A stretch of 64,000 nt of DNA from Silvimonas terrae (GCF_014202765.1 NZ_JACHHN010000009.1:164853-228852); one strand, 5' to 3'; numbered from the stretch's first letter, positions 43,834 to 54,157 are shown. Numbers and translations: made by a program. The notes: generated by a model from the sequence alone, not told the origin.

Positions 43834-44193
43834 GCCGCTCTCCTTGTCTTGGGTTTCGGTCATTTTTTCGGCAGGACCCGCAGTTTGATCAAAAAATGGC
43901 ATACAAATCATGCAATTCCAGAAAAAAACAAGTGGGGATTTTCAACCTTACAAGCCCGACGATGGGCGTGTACTGTTCGACTACCCCTCCAAGTGAATCT
44001 TGACATTACCAGCAAGCCGGACTAACCGGTAAGAGCTGGTGTCCAGATTCCATTCGCGGCACGTTTCTCCTGGCCATACCCCGGTCTCCTGAATTGATCG
44101 CCGCACCTGTTAGCCCACGAGGCGAGCCACTGACCGCTCGCAGGTGCCCCATGGCACCTGGCGGTCCCGCCGCAACTTCGAAAGCACAACAAC
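43834..44193. other. Intergenic leader region upstream of the amino-acid permease
   Basis: This 360-base stretch has no credible gene. It holds a TTGACA hexamer (44000-44005), but the -10 at the proper distance (TAACCG) is poor. Between 44104 and 44160 several complementary GC-rich words (CACCTG, CAGGTGCC, GGCACCTG) could form alternative hairpins in the 5' leader of the permease mRNA. Confidence 0.4.
44141..44160 (+). repeat. Perfect hairpin in the permease leader
   Basis: CAGGTGCC / GGCACCTG (44141-44148, 44153-44160) around CCAT, 34 bases before the permease start. No T-run follows. Confidence 0.5.
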
Positions 44194-45591
44194 ATGAGCA
44201 TTTTTCGTACCAAAAATATTGACGCGATGGTCGCCGTCAGCGAATCGGGTGCTTCGGGCCTGAAAAAAGCGCTGGGTTCCATGGACCTCGTCTTCATGGG
44301 TATTGGCGCCATCATCGGCACCGGCATTTTTGTCCTGACCGGCACTGGCGCCCTGACCGCCGGCCCGGCACTGACACTCTCTTTTGTCATTGCCGCCATC
44401 GCCTGCGGTTTGTCCGCACTGGCCTATGCCGAGTTCGCCTCCACCATTCCGGTTTCCGGTTCCATCTACGCGTATTCCTACGCCGCGCTGGGCGAGATCG
44501 TGGCCTGGATCATCGGCTGGGATCTGATGCTGGAATACGGTCTGGCCACTTCCGCCGTGTCGGTTGGCTGGTCCGGGTATTTCCAGTCCCTGCTGCATGG
44601 CTTCGGTTTTGACCTGCCCACGGCGCTCACCGCAGCGCCAGGGGCCCTGGCCGGCAAGACGACACTCTTTAACCTGCCCGCCTTCGTCATCATGATGCTG
44701 ATCACCACGCTGGTATCAATCGGCGTGTCCGGCTTTGCCAAACTCAACAACATTATGGTGGCAATCAAGATCGGCATCGTATTGTTGTTCATTGCGGTCG
44801 GCGTCGGTTACGTCAAGCCAGCCAACTGGACGCCGTTCATGCCGTTCGGGTTCCACGGCGTATTCAACGCGGCGGCTTTGTTGTTCTTTGCCTTTATCGG
44901 TTTCGACGCAGTGTCCAGCGCAGCCGAAGAAGTCAAAAACCCCAAGCGTGATTTGCCGATCGGCATTATTGGTTCGCTATCGGTCTGCACCATTCTGTAC
45001 GTGGCCGTATCCGCCATCATGACCGGTATTGTGCCGTTCAAGCAGTTTGAAGGCGTTGATCACCCGGTCTCGCTGGCACTGCAATATGCCGGGCAGAACT
45101 GGGTGGCCGGGTTTATTGATCTGGGTGCCATCCTCGGCATGACGACCGTGATTCTGGTGATGATGTACGGCCAGACCCGGGTGATTTTTGCCATGTCACG
45201 CGATGGTTTGCTGCCCGAAGCGCTGGCGCGCGTGCATCCGCGCTTTGCCACCCCCTTTGTCACCACCTGGGTGGTCGGCATTGTGTTCGGCATTATCGGC
45301 GCGCTGATTCCGCTCAATGTCCTGGCAGAACTGATCAATATCGGCACGCTGTCGGCCTTTGCGCTGGTCTCCATTGCGGTGATTGTGCTGCGTAAAACCC
45401 GGCCTGATCTGCACCGTGCTTTCCGCTGCCCCGGGGTTCCCGTTGTACCGCTGCTGGGTGTGGCCTTCTGCCTGTTTTTGATGAGCGCGCTCCAGCCGAT
45501 CACCTGGAAAGCATTCGGCATCTGGATTCTGATCGGGCTGGTCGTGTATTTCGGCTACGCCCGTCACCACTCGCGCCTCGCCCAGCCATAA
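44194..45591 (+). CDS. APC-family amino-acid permease (CAT type)
   Basis: This is an inner-membrane transporter of 465 residues with about 12 membrane segments. It carries the N-terminal LKKALGSMDLVFMGIGAIIGTGIFVLTG (helix-1 unwound GIGAIIGTGIF motif) and LSALAYAEFASTIPVSGSIYAYSYAALGE. FFAFIGFDAVSSAAEEVKNPKRDLPIGI is also typical of the cationic amino-acid (CAT/YfnA) subgroup. The substrate may be a basic or branched amino acid; it cannot be fixed from sequence. It is transcribed alone with a long, potentially structured leader. Confidence 0.88.
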   Translation: MSIFRTKNIDAMVAVSESGASGLKKALGSMDLVFMGIGAIIGTGIFVLTGTGALTAGPALTLSFVIAAIACGLSALAYAEFASTIPVSGSIYAYSYAALGEIVAWIIGWDLMLEYGLATSAVSVGWSGYFQSLLHGFGFDLPTALTAAPGALAGKTTLFNLPAFVIMMLITTLVSIGVSGFAKLNNIMVAIKIGIVLLFIAVGVGYVKPANWTPFMPFGFHGVFNAAALLFFAFIGFDAVSSAAEEVKNPKRDLPIGIIGSLSVCTILYVAVSAIMTGIVPFKQFEGVDHPVSLALQYAGQNWVAGFIDLGAILGMTTVILVMMYGQTRVIFAMSRDGLLPEALARVHPRFATPFVTTWVVGIVFGIIGALIPLNVLAELINIGTLSAFALVSIAVIVLRKTRPDLHRAFRCPGVPVVPLLGVAFCLFLMSALQPITWKAFGIWILIGLVVYFGYARHHSRLAQP

Positions 45592-45658
45592 GTCTGGCCG
45601 GTCAACGCCAACACGCCCACGCGCATTATCCTGCATACATCAATGCAGAGATAAAACC

Positions 45659-46204
45659 GTGGGCGATTTTCCGTTGATCATGACGCAGAACCTGGTCCTC
45701 ACCGCGTTCAGTGCCGAAGATGCCGACCAGGTACAGGCATTTGCCAGTGCGCCCGCGCTCATCAGCATGCTCGATAACGCGCCCTGTCCGTATCCAGACG
45801 GTGCGGCGGCGGAGTGGATTGCCACCCACCCCGGCCTGTTTGCGGCCGGGCAAGCCGTTTATCTGGGTATCCGCCAACGTGGTGGCCTGCAACTGGTCGG
45901 GTGTGTAGAACTGCACGATATCCGGCAGGGACATCGCGCGGAACTGGGCTACTGGATTGGTTTACCGTTTCAGCGCAAGGGTTATGCGTTCGAGGCCGTC
46001 TGCGCTGTGTTGCGCTACGGCTTTGACGAGTTGGCCTTGCAACGCTTTGATGCCACCGTACTCATCCGCAATGCACCCTCCGTGGCCTTGCTGGAAAAAG
46101 CCGGTTTTGTGCGTGAAGGCATGCGACCTGGCTGGGGGATGAGTTGTGGTCAGGCCGAAGACATTTTCTGCTACGGCCTTTACCGCACCATCGCAACCGG
46201 TTAG
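45659..46204 (+). CDS. GNAT acetyltransferase, RimJ/RimL-like
   Basis: The protein has 181 residues of the GNAT superfamily. It has a typical N-terminal MTQNLVLTAFSAEDADQVQAFA, and the acetyl-CoA-binding segment is ELGYWIGLPFQRKGYAFEAV (Q/R-x-x-G-Y/A pattern). The later NAPSVALLEKAGFVREG is the conserved C-terminal motif. These enzymes acetylate protein N-termini or small amines. The start is GTG at 45659. An in-frame ATG seven codons on is an alternative. Confidence 0.85.
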   Translation: MGDFPLIMTQNLVLTAFSAEDADQVQAFASAPALISMLDNAPCPYPDGAAAEWIATHPGLFAAGQAVYLGIRQRGGLQLVGCVELHDIRQGHRAELGYWIGLPFQRKGYAFEAVCAVLRYGFDELALQRFDATVLIRNAPSVALLEKAGFVREGMRPGWGMSCGQAEDIFCYGLYRTIATG

Positions 46205-46367
46205 CCGGTCGCACCACAATGCGGCATGCCGCAGCCCCGGCCCCCAGGTTACAATCTGCACTTTGTGATCAGTACGGCTGACGAGTCCGGCAACGCGCAC
46301 ACCGTGGCGGTGTGAAGAGGCCAGACCGTTTTTTTTGCCAGCCGCGCCCAGACCCTCGGGGAACAAT

Positions 46368-47012
46368 TTGAACAAACACTACCCTCATCCTATCCTTGCC
46401 CGCGAAGGTTGGCCTTTTATTGCCATCAGCCTGATCGTGGCTATTGTTGTGACCGCGCTGTTTGGCGCCTGGTCGATCCCGCTCTGGATCATCGCCGTAT
46501 TTGTGGTGCAGTTCTTCCGTGATCCGCCGCGTGAAATCCCGCAAGCGCCCAAAGCCATCCTGAGCCCGGCCGATGGCCGAATCGTGGTCGTGGAAAAAGC
46601 CATGGACCCGTACCGCAAGGTTGAAGCGCTCAAGATCAGCGTGTTCATGAACGTATTCAACGTACATTCCAACCGCAGCCCGGTTGACGGCACCATCGAA
46701 CATATCGAATACAACGCCGGTTCTTTCCTGAACGCGGCGCTGGACAAAGCCTCCAAAGAAAACGAGCGCAACGCCGTTCTGGCGCGCCTTGCTGATGGCA
46801 CCCAAGTGACCTTTGTGCAGATCGCCGGCCTCGTCGCACGTCGTATCCTGTGCTATGCCAAGGTGGGTGACCAGCTCGCGCGCGGCCAGCGCTACGGCTT
46901 TATCCGCTTTGGCTCCCGCGTGGACGTGTACCTGCCGCTGACCGCCAAAGCGCGTGTCACCATTGGCGACAAGGTCTCCGCCACCGAAACCATCCTGGCT
47001 GAACTGGCCTGA
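46368..47012 (+). CDS. psd: Phosphatidylserine decarboxylase proenzyme (short type)
   Basis: Psd converts phosphatidylserine to phosphatidylethanolamine in the inner membrane. The protein has 214 residues and belongs to the short, archaeal-like PSD-A type. It has two N-terminal hydrophobic segments, [16 protein letters not shown] with the base-forming Asp, the His in [14 protein letters not shown], and the self-cleavage site Gly182-Ser183 in [14 protein letters not shown] place the start at TTG 46368, 7 bases after GGGGAA, because it gives the normal [15 protein letters not shown] terminus; a TTG at 46335 is the upstream alternative. pssA follows, as expected for the pathway. Confidence 0.93.
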   Translation: MNKHYPHPILAREGWPFIAISLIVAIVVTALFGAWSIPLWIIAVFVVQFFRDPPREIPQAPKAILSPADGRIVVVEKAMDPYRKVEALKISVFMNVFNVHSNRSPVDGTIEHIEYNAGSFLNAALDKASKENERNAVLARLADGTQVTFVQIAGLVARRILCYAKVGDQLARGQRYGFIRFGSRVDVYLPLTAKARVTIGDKVSATETILAELA

Positions 47013-47020
47013 TGCGGTGC

Positions 47021-47088
47021 GTCCGGGTTTACGCCCGGACCGCCAACACAACCATGCTGATCTGTTCAACCTTCAGTGCAGCATGGTT
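47021..47088. repeat. Two inverted repeats between psd and pssA
   Basis: GTCCGGG / CCCGGAC (47021-47027, 47034-47040) is a tight 7-base stem. AACCATGCTG / CAGCATGGTT (47050-47059, 47079-47088) is a perfect 10-base stem with a 19-base loop. Neither has a T-run, so they may be mRNA-processing, stability or operator elements controlling pssA relative to psd. Confidence 0.55.
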
Positions 47089-47130
47089 CTGTTAGCGACA
47101 GACCGCCTATAACAAGCAAGGAACTCACCT

Positions 47131-47925
47131 GTGCAACCCAAACGTCCAATCGCATTACGTCGCCAGACACTCCGGCGGCAGAGCATTTATCTGCTGCCCA
47201 ACCTGTTCACACTGGCGGCCTTGTTCTCTGGCTTTTATGCCATCGTGCAGTCGATGAACAAGATGTTCGTGCCCGCCGCTGTCGCCATTTTCATTGCCAT
47301 GGTGCTGGATGGTCTGGATGGCCGCGTGGCGCGGCTGACCCGCACCCAATCGGCTTTTGGTGCTGAATTTGACAGCCTTTCCGACATGGTGTCCTTTGGC
47401 GTGGCCCCAGCACTGGTGGTCTACGAATGGGCGCTGCGTGAGTTCGGCAAAGTAGGCTGGATGGTGGCGTTTGTTTACTGCGCCGGTGCCGCGCTGCGCC
47501 TGGCGCGTTTCAACACCAATATTGAAACCGGCGACAAACGCTGGTTCCAGGGCCTGCCCTCCCCGTCCGCCGCTGCGCTGGTGGCCGGCCTCGTGTGGAT
47601 CAGCCATGAATATGCCGATCTGCTCTCGCCGATCAGCGATGCGCTGCCGCTGCTGGCCTTGTTGCTGACGCTGTTTGCGGGCCTTTCCATGGTCTCCAAT
47701 GTGCCGTTCTGGAGCTTCAAGGAAATCAACATGCGCAAGACCGTGCCCTTTGTCGCCATGCTGGTGATGATGCTGGCGCTCCTGGCCCTGGCGGCCAAGC
47801 CGCAACTGATGCTGTTCTGCCTGTTCCTCGTCTACGCCGCATCCGGCTATGTGATGTGGGTGTGGAAACTACTGCGCCGCGGTAAGAAACCGGCTGAGCG
47901 CCCATCCAATGGCGCCTCAAATTAG
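47131..47925 (+). CDS. pssA: CDP-diacylglycerol-serine O-phosphatidyltransferase PssA
   Basis: PssA joins serine to CDP-diacylglycerol, making phosphatidylserine for Psd. It is an integral membrane enzyme of 264 residues with about six to eight helices. The CDP-alcohol phosphotransferase motif DGx2ARx8Gx3Dx3D is complete: Asp63-Gly64, Ala67-Arg68, Gly77, Asp81, Asp85. It starts with GTG after AAGGAA. Its stop codon lies within the first dyad of the leuA control region, so termination and leuA regulation overlap here. Confidence 0.94.
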   Translation: MQPKRPIALRRQTLRRQSIYLLPNLFTLAALFSGFYAIVQSMNKMFVPAAVAIFIAMVLDGLDGRVARLTRTQSAFGAEFDSLSDMVSFGVAPALVVYEWALREFGKVGWMVAFVYCAGAALRLARFNTNIETGDKRWFQGLPSPSAAALVAGLVWISHEYADLLSPISDALPLLALLLTLFAGLSMVSNVPFWSFKEINMRKTVPFVAMLVMMLALLALAAKPQLMLFCLFLVYAASGYVMWVWKLLRRGKKPAERPSNGASN

Positions 47926-48068
47926 ACATTAAGTCTATCAATTGTCGAATCCCATCGTGCAGCCTGCACTTGTTCGACAAAAATTGGACAAAATCGTTTG
48001 ACCAAATGTCCACGACGTTTTATGCTTCAGACCAATATCCGGTCTGGAGCATGACATGTCAGTGGACA
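47923..48068. promoter_or_regulatory. Cluster of GACA/TGTC dyads in the leuA control region (putative operator array)
   Basis: Eight GACA or TGTC words lie in 146 bases, where about one would be expected by chance. They form dyads: TAGAC-N5-GTCTA (47923-47937); TTGTCGAA-N23-TTCGACAA (47942-47980); TGGACA-N16-TGTCCA (47985-48012), which brackets the -35 box; and the palindrome TGACATGTCA (48052-48061) over the start codon. One more TGGACA lies just inside the gene (48063-48068). The leuA product begins with a helix-turn-helix-like domain, so autoregulation is an attractive but unproven idea. Confidence 0.5.
47998..48026 (+). promoter_or_regulatory. Predicted sigma70 promoter of leuA
   Basis: TTGACC (47998-48003), 17-base spacer, TATGCT (48021-48026). 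The start point would be near 48033, leaving a leader of only about 22 bases before ATG 48056. The TGTCC half-site lies in the spacer. Confidence 0.55.
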
Positions 48069-49846
48069 TTGAACGTTTGATTGAGCAATTTGGCGGCCCC
48101 AGCGAGTTGGCCGACGCGCTCAACCGCCTCTTCCCTGATGATCCTGTTTCGCGCGCCGCCATCTACAAATGGCGCGAGCGCGGCAGCATGCCCCTCTCCG
48201 CACTGAACCGTATTTCCCGGCTTGCCGCCAGTCAGGGGCGCGCTTTCGACATCCAGTCGTTTTTTACCGGTGCAGACGCTGCACCGGCCACACGGAGCAC
48301 ACCGAATATGGGCGATCGTCTTTACATTTTCGACACCACCTTGCGTGACGGCGAGCAGTCTCCCGGCGCCTCGATGACCCGCGAAGAGAAAATCCGCATC
48401 GCCCGCCAACTGGAACGTCTGGGTGTTGACGTCATTGAAGCCGGCTTTGCCGCCGCCAGCCCGGGTGATGCCGAATCCATCCGCACCATTGCCGGCATCA
48501 TCCGTGAATCCACGATCTGTTCGCTGGCCCGTGCCAACGAGCGTGATGTGCGCGCCGCTGGCGAAGCCATCTCGCCCGCCGCACGTGGCCGTGTACATAC
48601 CTTTATTGCGACCAGCCCGATCCATATGGAAAAGAAGCTGCGCATGCATCCGGATCAGGTGGTCGAGGCCGCAATCAAGGCCGTGACGATTGCCCGCGAA
48701 TACACGGATGACGTGGAATTTTCCGCCGAAGACGCGCTGCGTTCGGACCCGGTCTTCCTCGCCCGTATTTTTGGCGAAGTGATCAAGGCCGGCGCCCGTA
48801 CCATCAACGTACCGGATACCGTCGGCTACGCCATTCCGCGTGTCACCGAAGCGTTTTTCCGTGATCTGATTGCCGCAACACCGGGTGGCGACAAGGTCAT
48901 CTGGTCTGCCCATTGCCATGACGATCTGGGCATGTCCGTAGCCAACTCGCTGTCTGCGGTGCTGGGTGGCGCACGTCAGGTGGAATGCACCATCAACGGT
49001 CTGGGTGAGCGCGCAGGCAACGCCAGCCTGGAAGAAATCGTAATGGCGGTGAAAACCCGCAAGGATATCTTTGGCGTAGAAACCCGCATCGACGCGACTC
49101 AAATCGTGCCGGCGTCCAAGCTGGTTTCCACCATCACCGGTTACCCGGTACAGCCGAACAAGGCGATTGTGGGTGCCAACGCGTTTGCGCATGAATCCGG
49201 CATTCATCAGGACGGCGTGCTCAAGCACCGCGAAACCTACGAAATCATGAGCGCGGAATCGGTCGGCTGGACCACCAACCGCCTCACCCTGGGCAAGCTC
49301 TCTGGCCGGAACGCCTTCAAGACCAAGCTGACCGCACTGGGCATTGAACTGGCGAGCGAAGAAGCGCTGAACGCCGCATTTGCCCGCTTCAAGGATCTGG
49401 CCGATCGCAAGCGTGAAATCTTCGACGAAGACCTGCACGCACTGGTGTCAGATGAACTGGTCAACAAGGAACAGGAAACCTGGCGCCTGACCTCGCTCAA
49501 GATCGTGTCTGAAACCGGTGAAACGCCGAGTGCCACGCTGGTCATGAACGAGAACGGCAAAGAACACCGCGTGGAATGCGAGGGCGACGGCCCGATTGAT
49601 GCCGCCTTCAAAGCCATTGAATCGATTGCCAATAGCGGCGCCGAACTGCAGTTGTATTCGGTCAACGCCATCACCCAGGGGACCGACAGCCAGGGTGAAG
49701 TGACGGTGCGTCTGTCCAAAGACGGCCGAGTGGTCAATGGTCAGGGCGCCGACACCGACATTCTGGTGGCCAGCGCCAAGGCTTATATCTCCGCTGTGAA
49801 CAAATTACACGCCAATATCACACGTACGCATCCGCAACCCGTCTAA
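48056..49846 (+). CDS. leuA: 2-isopropylmalate synthase LeuA with N-terminal helix-turn-helix-like domain
   Basis: LeuA condenses acetyl-CoA and 2-ketoisovalerate in the first step of leucine synthesis. The enzyme part starts at Met85 ([20 protein letters not shown]), with catalytic Arg97-Asp98, the metal-binding HCHDD segment and the C-terminal LeuA dimer/allosteric domain; this part alone is 512 residues, the usual size. In front lie 84 further residues. The first about 70 ([19 protein letters not shown], then [19 protein letters not shown]) look like a small Cro/YdaS-type DNA-binding domain, followed by a Thr/Ala/Pro linker ([13 protein letters not shown]). Start ATG 48056 has GGAG 6 bases upstream. 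A weaker internal GGAG lies 10 bases before Met85 (ATG 48308), so a short form without the domain is possible. Confidence 0.9.
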   Translation: MSVDIERLIEQFGGPSELADALNRLFPDDPVSRAAIYKWRERGSMPLSALNRISRLAASQGRAFDIQSFFTGADAAPATRSTPNMGDRLYIFDTTLRDGEQSPGASMTREEKIRIARQLERLGVDVIEAGFAAASPGDAESIRTIAGIIRESTICSLARANERDVRAAGEAISPAARGRVHTFIATSPIHMEKKLRMHPDQVVEAAIKAVTIAREYTDDVEFSAEDALRSDPVFLARIFGEVIKAGARTINVPDTVGYAIPRVTEAFFRDLIAATPGGDKVIWSAHCHDDLGMSVANSLSAVLGGARQVECTINGLGERAGNASLEEIVMAVKTRKDIFGVETRIDATQIVPASKLVSTITGYPVQPNKAIVGANAFAHESGIHQDGVLKHRETYEIMSAESVGWTTNRLTLGKLSGRNAFKTKLTALGIELASEEALNAAFARFKDLADRKREIFDEDLHALVSDELVNKEQETWRLTSLKIVSETGETPSATLVMNENGKEHRVECEGDGPIDAAFKAIESIANSGAELQLYSVNAITQGTDSQGEVTVRLSKDGRVVNGQGADTDILVASAKAYISAVNKLHANITRTHPQPV

Positions 49847-49874
49847 GCCGTTTATCGACGCATCGGTTCAATGA

Positions 49875-49899
49875 AAACGGCCCGCTGGGCGGGCCGTTT
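49875..49899 (+). terminator. Terminator of leuA
   Basis: AAACGGCCCGC / GCGGGCCGTTT with a 3-base loop; the T-tail is only three bases, so strength is uncertain. The following 150 bases hold an imperfect hairpin (49979-50014) and an AAAGCTTT-type direct repeat, but no gene. Confidence 0.65.
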
Positions 49900-50054
49900 C
49901 CAGATATTGCGATGTTGCCGGATTTCTTCCTGCCCACAAGGCGGGACAGGCAAAGCTTTACCGAAAGCTTTGATACCCTCAACCGCAGGAAGCATCACTT
50001 CCCCGCAGGTTGAACGGCTCCGGCATTATTTTCCCTTCGCGCGTTAACCAGACA

Positions 50055-50076
50055 AACAGGCATCCGGCCTGTTTTT

Positions 50077-50078
<2 letters not shown>
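50055..50078. terminator. Terminator between leuA and the convergent DUF2069 gene
   Basis: AACAGGC / GCCTGTT (50055-50061, 50067-50073) followed by a T-run on the plus strand. Its right end touches the stop of the DUF2069 gene, so it may serve both directions. Confidence 0.6.
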
Positions 50079-51107
<1,029 letters not shown>

Positions 51108-51216
51108 TCACCATGACGATGGCGAACCCGCGTAGCGGCGGTATGGTTAAACTCGCGTATTATAAATTCCCGCCGCCCCTTTGACGGCATCATTTCTGCA
51201 GGAACATTCAACGCAC

Positions 51217-52464
51217 ATGCGGCATTTTCTGGTGGCTCGACAGCAACTTCAAACCTGGCTGACCTTGCACTCCTGGCGCAGACTGTATGGCTTCATGCAG
51301 TTTGTCGGGCGCCGCCTGCTGGTAGACCGCTGCATGCAGACCGCCGGCAGCCTGACCTACACCACACTGCTGGCCATTATTCCGCTGTTTACCATTGCGC
51401 TGACGTTGTTCTCGGCGTTCCCGATGTTCAGCGATTACAGCAACCGCTTTCGCAACTTCATCGTGATCAACCTGGTGCCGGATGCCTCGTCCAAAGTCAT
51501 CAGCGTGTATCTCAAACAGTTCTCTGACAACGCTGAAAAACTGACGGCGTTCGGTACGATCGGCCTGGCCGTAACCGCCTTGCTGCTGGTGTTCAATATC
51601 GAGAAATCCTTCAACCAGATCTGGGCGGTGCGCCGGCAGCGCAAACTGCTGACCCGGACGCTGATCTACTGGGCGGCGCTCACGCTGGGCCCGCTGGCGT
51701 TGGGGCTGAGTTTGACGATGACGTCCTGGTTCTACCATCGCGGCCTGATTGGTGGATTCCACATTTTTGACAGTACCGTGCGCATTGGGCCGACCATGGT
51801 GACGTTCGCCATGCTCAGCCTGATGTACAAGATGATCCCCAATTGCTATGTGCCACGCCGTCATGCCGTGGCTGCGGGCTTGCTGGTGGGGATTTTGCTG
51901 GAATTAATGAAGGGTTTGTTCGGCCTGTATATCAACGAGTTCGTGACCCTCAAACTGGTTTACGGCGCGTTTGCCAGCTTCCCGATCTTTTTGACCTGGC
52001 TGTATGTCTGCTGGGTGATTGTGCTGGGCGGCGCAGTGTTCTCAGCCAGTCTGTCGTACTGGCACGGCAATGCCTGGACCTGGCAAAGCCACGCTGGCAC
52101 ACGCTTTGAGCAGGCACTGCGTATCCTTGTTGAGCTTTCCCGTGCGCGTCATCGGGGCGAGATCATGCATATCGATGAGCTACGCCGGGCGGTCAGTCTG
52201 GGGCTGGACACTGCACACGGCCTGCTGGAACGCATGCTGGAAAAAGGCTGGGTAGAACAGGTGCGCGATGGCGCGTGGGTCTCGGCCATCTCCCTGCGGC
52301 ATATCAAGCTGGTGGACGTGTTTGAGCACGTGGTGACACCGCTATACACACATGACGGCAAATATCTGGCCGAATTGATCGACCAGATGCGGATGACCCT
52401 GGATGAATCGCTGGAAGACTATGCGACGCGTGAAGCGGCCGCGTCGTCGCTGCAGCCGGCCTGA
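51217..52464 (+). CDS. YihY-family inner-membrane protein with C-terminal extension
   Basis: The protein has 415 residues. The first about 290 form the YihY/virulence-factor BrkB domain with six membrane helices: [53 protein letters not shown] and [22 protein letters not shown]. The last about 125 residues are soluble and resemble a winged-helix-like module ([32 protein letters not shown]). The old name RNase BN for this family is an error. ATG 51217 is chosen after GGAA. Its last 46 bases overlap the end of aroB on the other strand. Confidence 0.85.
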   Translation: MRHFLVARQQLQTWLTLHSWRRLYGFMQFVGRRLLVDRCMQTAGSLTYTTLLAIIPLFTIALTLFSAFPMFSDYSNRFRNFIVINLVPDASSKVISVYLKQFSDNAEKLTAFGTIGLAVTALLLVFNIEKSFNQIWAVRRQRKLLTRTLIYWAALTLGPLALGLSLTMTSWFYHRGLIGGFHIFDSTVRIGPTMVTFAMLSLMYKMIPNCYVPRRHAVAAGLLVGILLELMKGLFGLYINEFVTLKLVYGAFASFPIFLTWLYVCWVIVLGGAVFSASLSYWHGNAWTWQSHAGTRFEQALRILVELSRARHRGEIMHIDELRRAVSLGLDTAHGLLERMLEKGWVEQVRDGAWVSAISLRHIKLVDVFEHVVTPLYTHDGKYLAELIDQMRMTLDESLEDYATREAAASSLQPA

Positions 52465-53525
52465 AGCGCAGCGGCAATGACTTCGGGCGAGAGCGTCCCC
52501 ATGTACGACTCGCCCAGCTTGCGCATGATGATGAACTTGATCTGGCCGGCGTCGACTTTCTTGTCTTGCGCCATCAGAGCGGCATAGCGCTCGTACCCCA
52601 GCGCCGGGGCCATGGTTGGCAGGCCGGCGGCGTCCAGTAGCTTGATGATACGGGCGAGGTCAGCATCCGTGATCTGCCCCAGTTCATACGAGGCCCGCGC
52701 GGCCAGCACCATACCTGCGGCCACAGCTTCACCATGCAGCCAGGCGCCGTAACCCAGGCCGGTTTCAATGGCGTGACCAAAGGTATGACCCAGGTTCAAC
52801 AGCGCACGCACACCGTGCTCTTTCTCATCTTCACCGACAATCCGCGCCTTGTTCTGGCAGCTGCGCTCTACGGCATAGGCCAGTGCATCGGTGTCGCGCC
52901 CCATCAGGCGTTCGATATTGGCTTCCAGCCATTCCAGAAAAGGCAGATCGTCGATGAGGCCATATTTGATGACTTCGGCCAGGCCAGCCGAATATTCGCG
53001 ATCCGGCAAGGTATCGAGCGAGGCCAGATCAGCCAGTACCAACTGGGGCTGGTAGAACGAGCCAATCATGTTCTTGCCCAGCGGATGGTTGATGGCGGTC
53101 TTCCCCCCAACAGAGGAGTCCACCTGCGCCAGCAAGGTGGTCGGAATCTGGATAAACGGCACGCCGCGCTGATACACCGCGGCCGCAAAACCGGTCATAT
53201 CGCCCACCACGCCACCGCCCAGGGCAATCAGCGTGGTCTTGCGTTCGGCACGTGCGGTCAGCAGTCCGTCAAAAATCAGGTTCAGCGTTTCCCAGGTTTT
53301 GTATTGCTCACCATCGGGCAGCACGATCGGAATGATCTGCACCCCTGCGGCTTCCAGCGCCTTTTGCAACGGCGCCAGATAGAGCGCGGCAACCGTGGTG
53401 TTGGTCACGATGGCGGCGCGCTTCTGGGGCAACAGCGCGGTCATGCGCTCCACTTGCGCCAAGAGACCCCGGCCAATCACGATGTCATAAGAATCCGGGC
53501 CGAGATCAAGCTTGACGGTGCGCAT
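52419..53525 (-). CDS. aroB: 3-dehydroquinate synthase AroB
   Basis: AroB makes 3-dehydroquinate in the second step of the shikimate pathway, using NAD and a divalent metal. The protein has 368 residues. Signatures: [21 protein letters not shown] (NAD site), [35 protein letters not shown], and [12 protein letters not shown] with metal-binding His. It starts inside the last 20 bases of aroK, so the two are coupled. The 3' end overlaps the convergent yihY gene by 46 bases. Confidence 0.96.
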   Translation of the reverse strand: MRTVKLDLGPDSYDIVIGRGLLAQVERMTALLPQKRAAIVTNTTVAALYLAPLQKALEAAGVQIIPIVLPDGEQYKTWETLNLIFDGLLTARAERKTTLIALGGGVVGDMTGFAAAVYQRGVPFIQIPTTLLAQVDSSVGGKTAINHPLGKNMIGSFYQPQLVLADLASLDTLPDREYSAGLAEVIKYGLIDDLPFLEWLEANIERLMGRDTDALAYAVERSCQNKARIVGEDEKEHGVRALLNLGHTFGHAIETGLGYGAWLHGEAVAAGMVLAARASYELGQITDADLARIIKLLDAAGLPTMAPALGYERYAALMAQDKKVDAGQIKFIIMRKLGESYMGTLSPEVIAAALQAGCSDDAAASRVA

Positions 53526-54045
53526 ATGCTTTTTGTTCCAGTTGCTGCAAGAGTTGGTGGGTCAGATGCTGGACGGTCTGGCGGCTGGTATCAACGACCA
53601 GGTCTGCCACTTCGCGGTACAGCGGGTCGCGCGCTTCAAACAGTTCCGCCAGGCGCTGCTTGGGATTGGCAGTTTGCAATAACGGACGATTCTTGTCGTG
53701 CGCGGTGCGCAGATAAAGGTCATCCACACTGGCACGCAAGTAGATCACAAAGCCGCCGCGCCGCAGATTGGCACGATTTTCCGGATTGAGCACCGCGCCA
53801 CCACCGGTCGCCAGCACAATGTCTTTCATGGCCACCAGTTCCGCGATCACATCGTGTTCGCGGCCGCGAAAACCCGTTTCGCCCTCCAGTTCAAAAATCG
53901 TGGGAATGCGTACACCAGTACGCGCCTCGATCTCATGATCCGAGTCGTAAAAGGTTTTGCCAGTCGCCCGCGCCAGCGCCCGACCGACTGTCGTTTTGCC
54001 GGCGCCCATCAGGCCGACAAGAAAGAAGTTGCCTGGGATTTTCAT
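53506..54045 (-). CDS. aroK: Shikimate kinase AroK
   Basis: AroK phosphorylates shikimate at the 3-position. The protein has 179 residues, normal length. Walker A is [11 protein letters not shown] (residues 11-21); the shikimate-binding Asp lies in [11 protein letters not shown], and [11 protein letters not shown] is the conserved GGG motif. ATG 54045 gives the standard start; the frame is open further upstream but would run into the terminator. A TACAAT lies about 10 bases before the start, so a separate promoter after the pilQ terminator is possible. Confidence 0.95.
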   Translation of the reverse strand: MKIPGNFFLVGLMGAGKTTVGRALARATGKTFYDSDHEIEARTGVRIPTIFELEGETGFRGREHDVIAELVAMKDIVLATGGGAVLNPENRANLRRGGFVIYLRASVDDLYLRTAHDKNRPLLQTANPKQRLAELFEARDPLYREVADLVVDTSRQTVQHLTHQLLQQLEQKAYAHRQA

Positions 54046-54113
54046 AATGATCAATTGTACAGAAGCCAGCCGGGCATGGCACGCGTCAGCCTGCGGCCGC
54101 TGACGTGGACAAC

Positions 54114-54143
54114 AAAAAAGGAGAGCCGCGGCTCTCCTTTTTT
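54114..54143. terminator. Terminator after pilQ
   Basis: AAAAAAGGAGAGCC-GC-GGCTCTCCTTTTTT is an almost fully self-complementary hairpin, working in both directions. It separates pilMNOPQ from aroK-aroB on the minus strand. Confidence 0.88.
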
Positions 54144-54157
54144 GCAACCTGTGCGGT

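Noticed and set aside
46220..46314. Palindrome TGCGGCATGCCGCA and a CACACCG/CGGTGTG hairpin as terminator or riboswitch before psd
   Set aside because: The hairpin is followed by a T-run only after 16 further bases and no aptamer-like arrangement is seen, so I do not assign a function.
47926..48055. Leucine attenuator with leader peptide upstream of leuA
   Set aside because: No short frame with a run of Leu codons and no terminator hairpin is present. The predicted leader RNA is only about 22 bases long.
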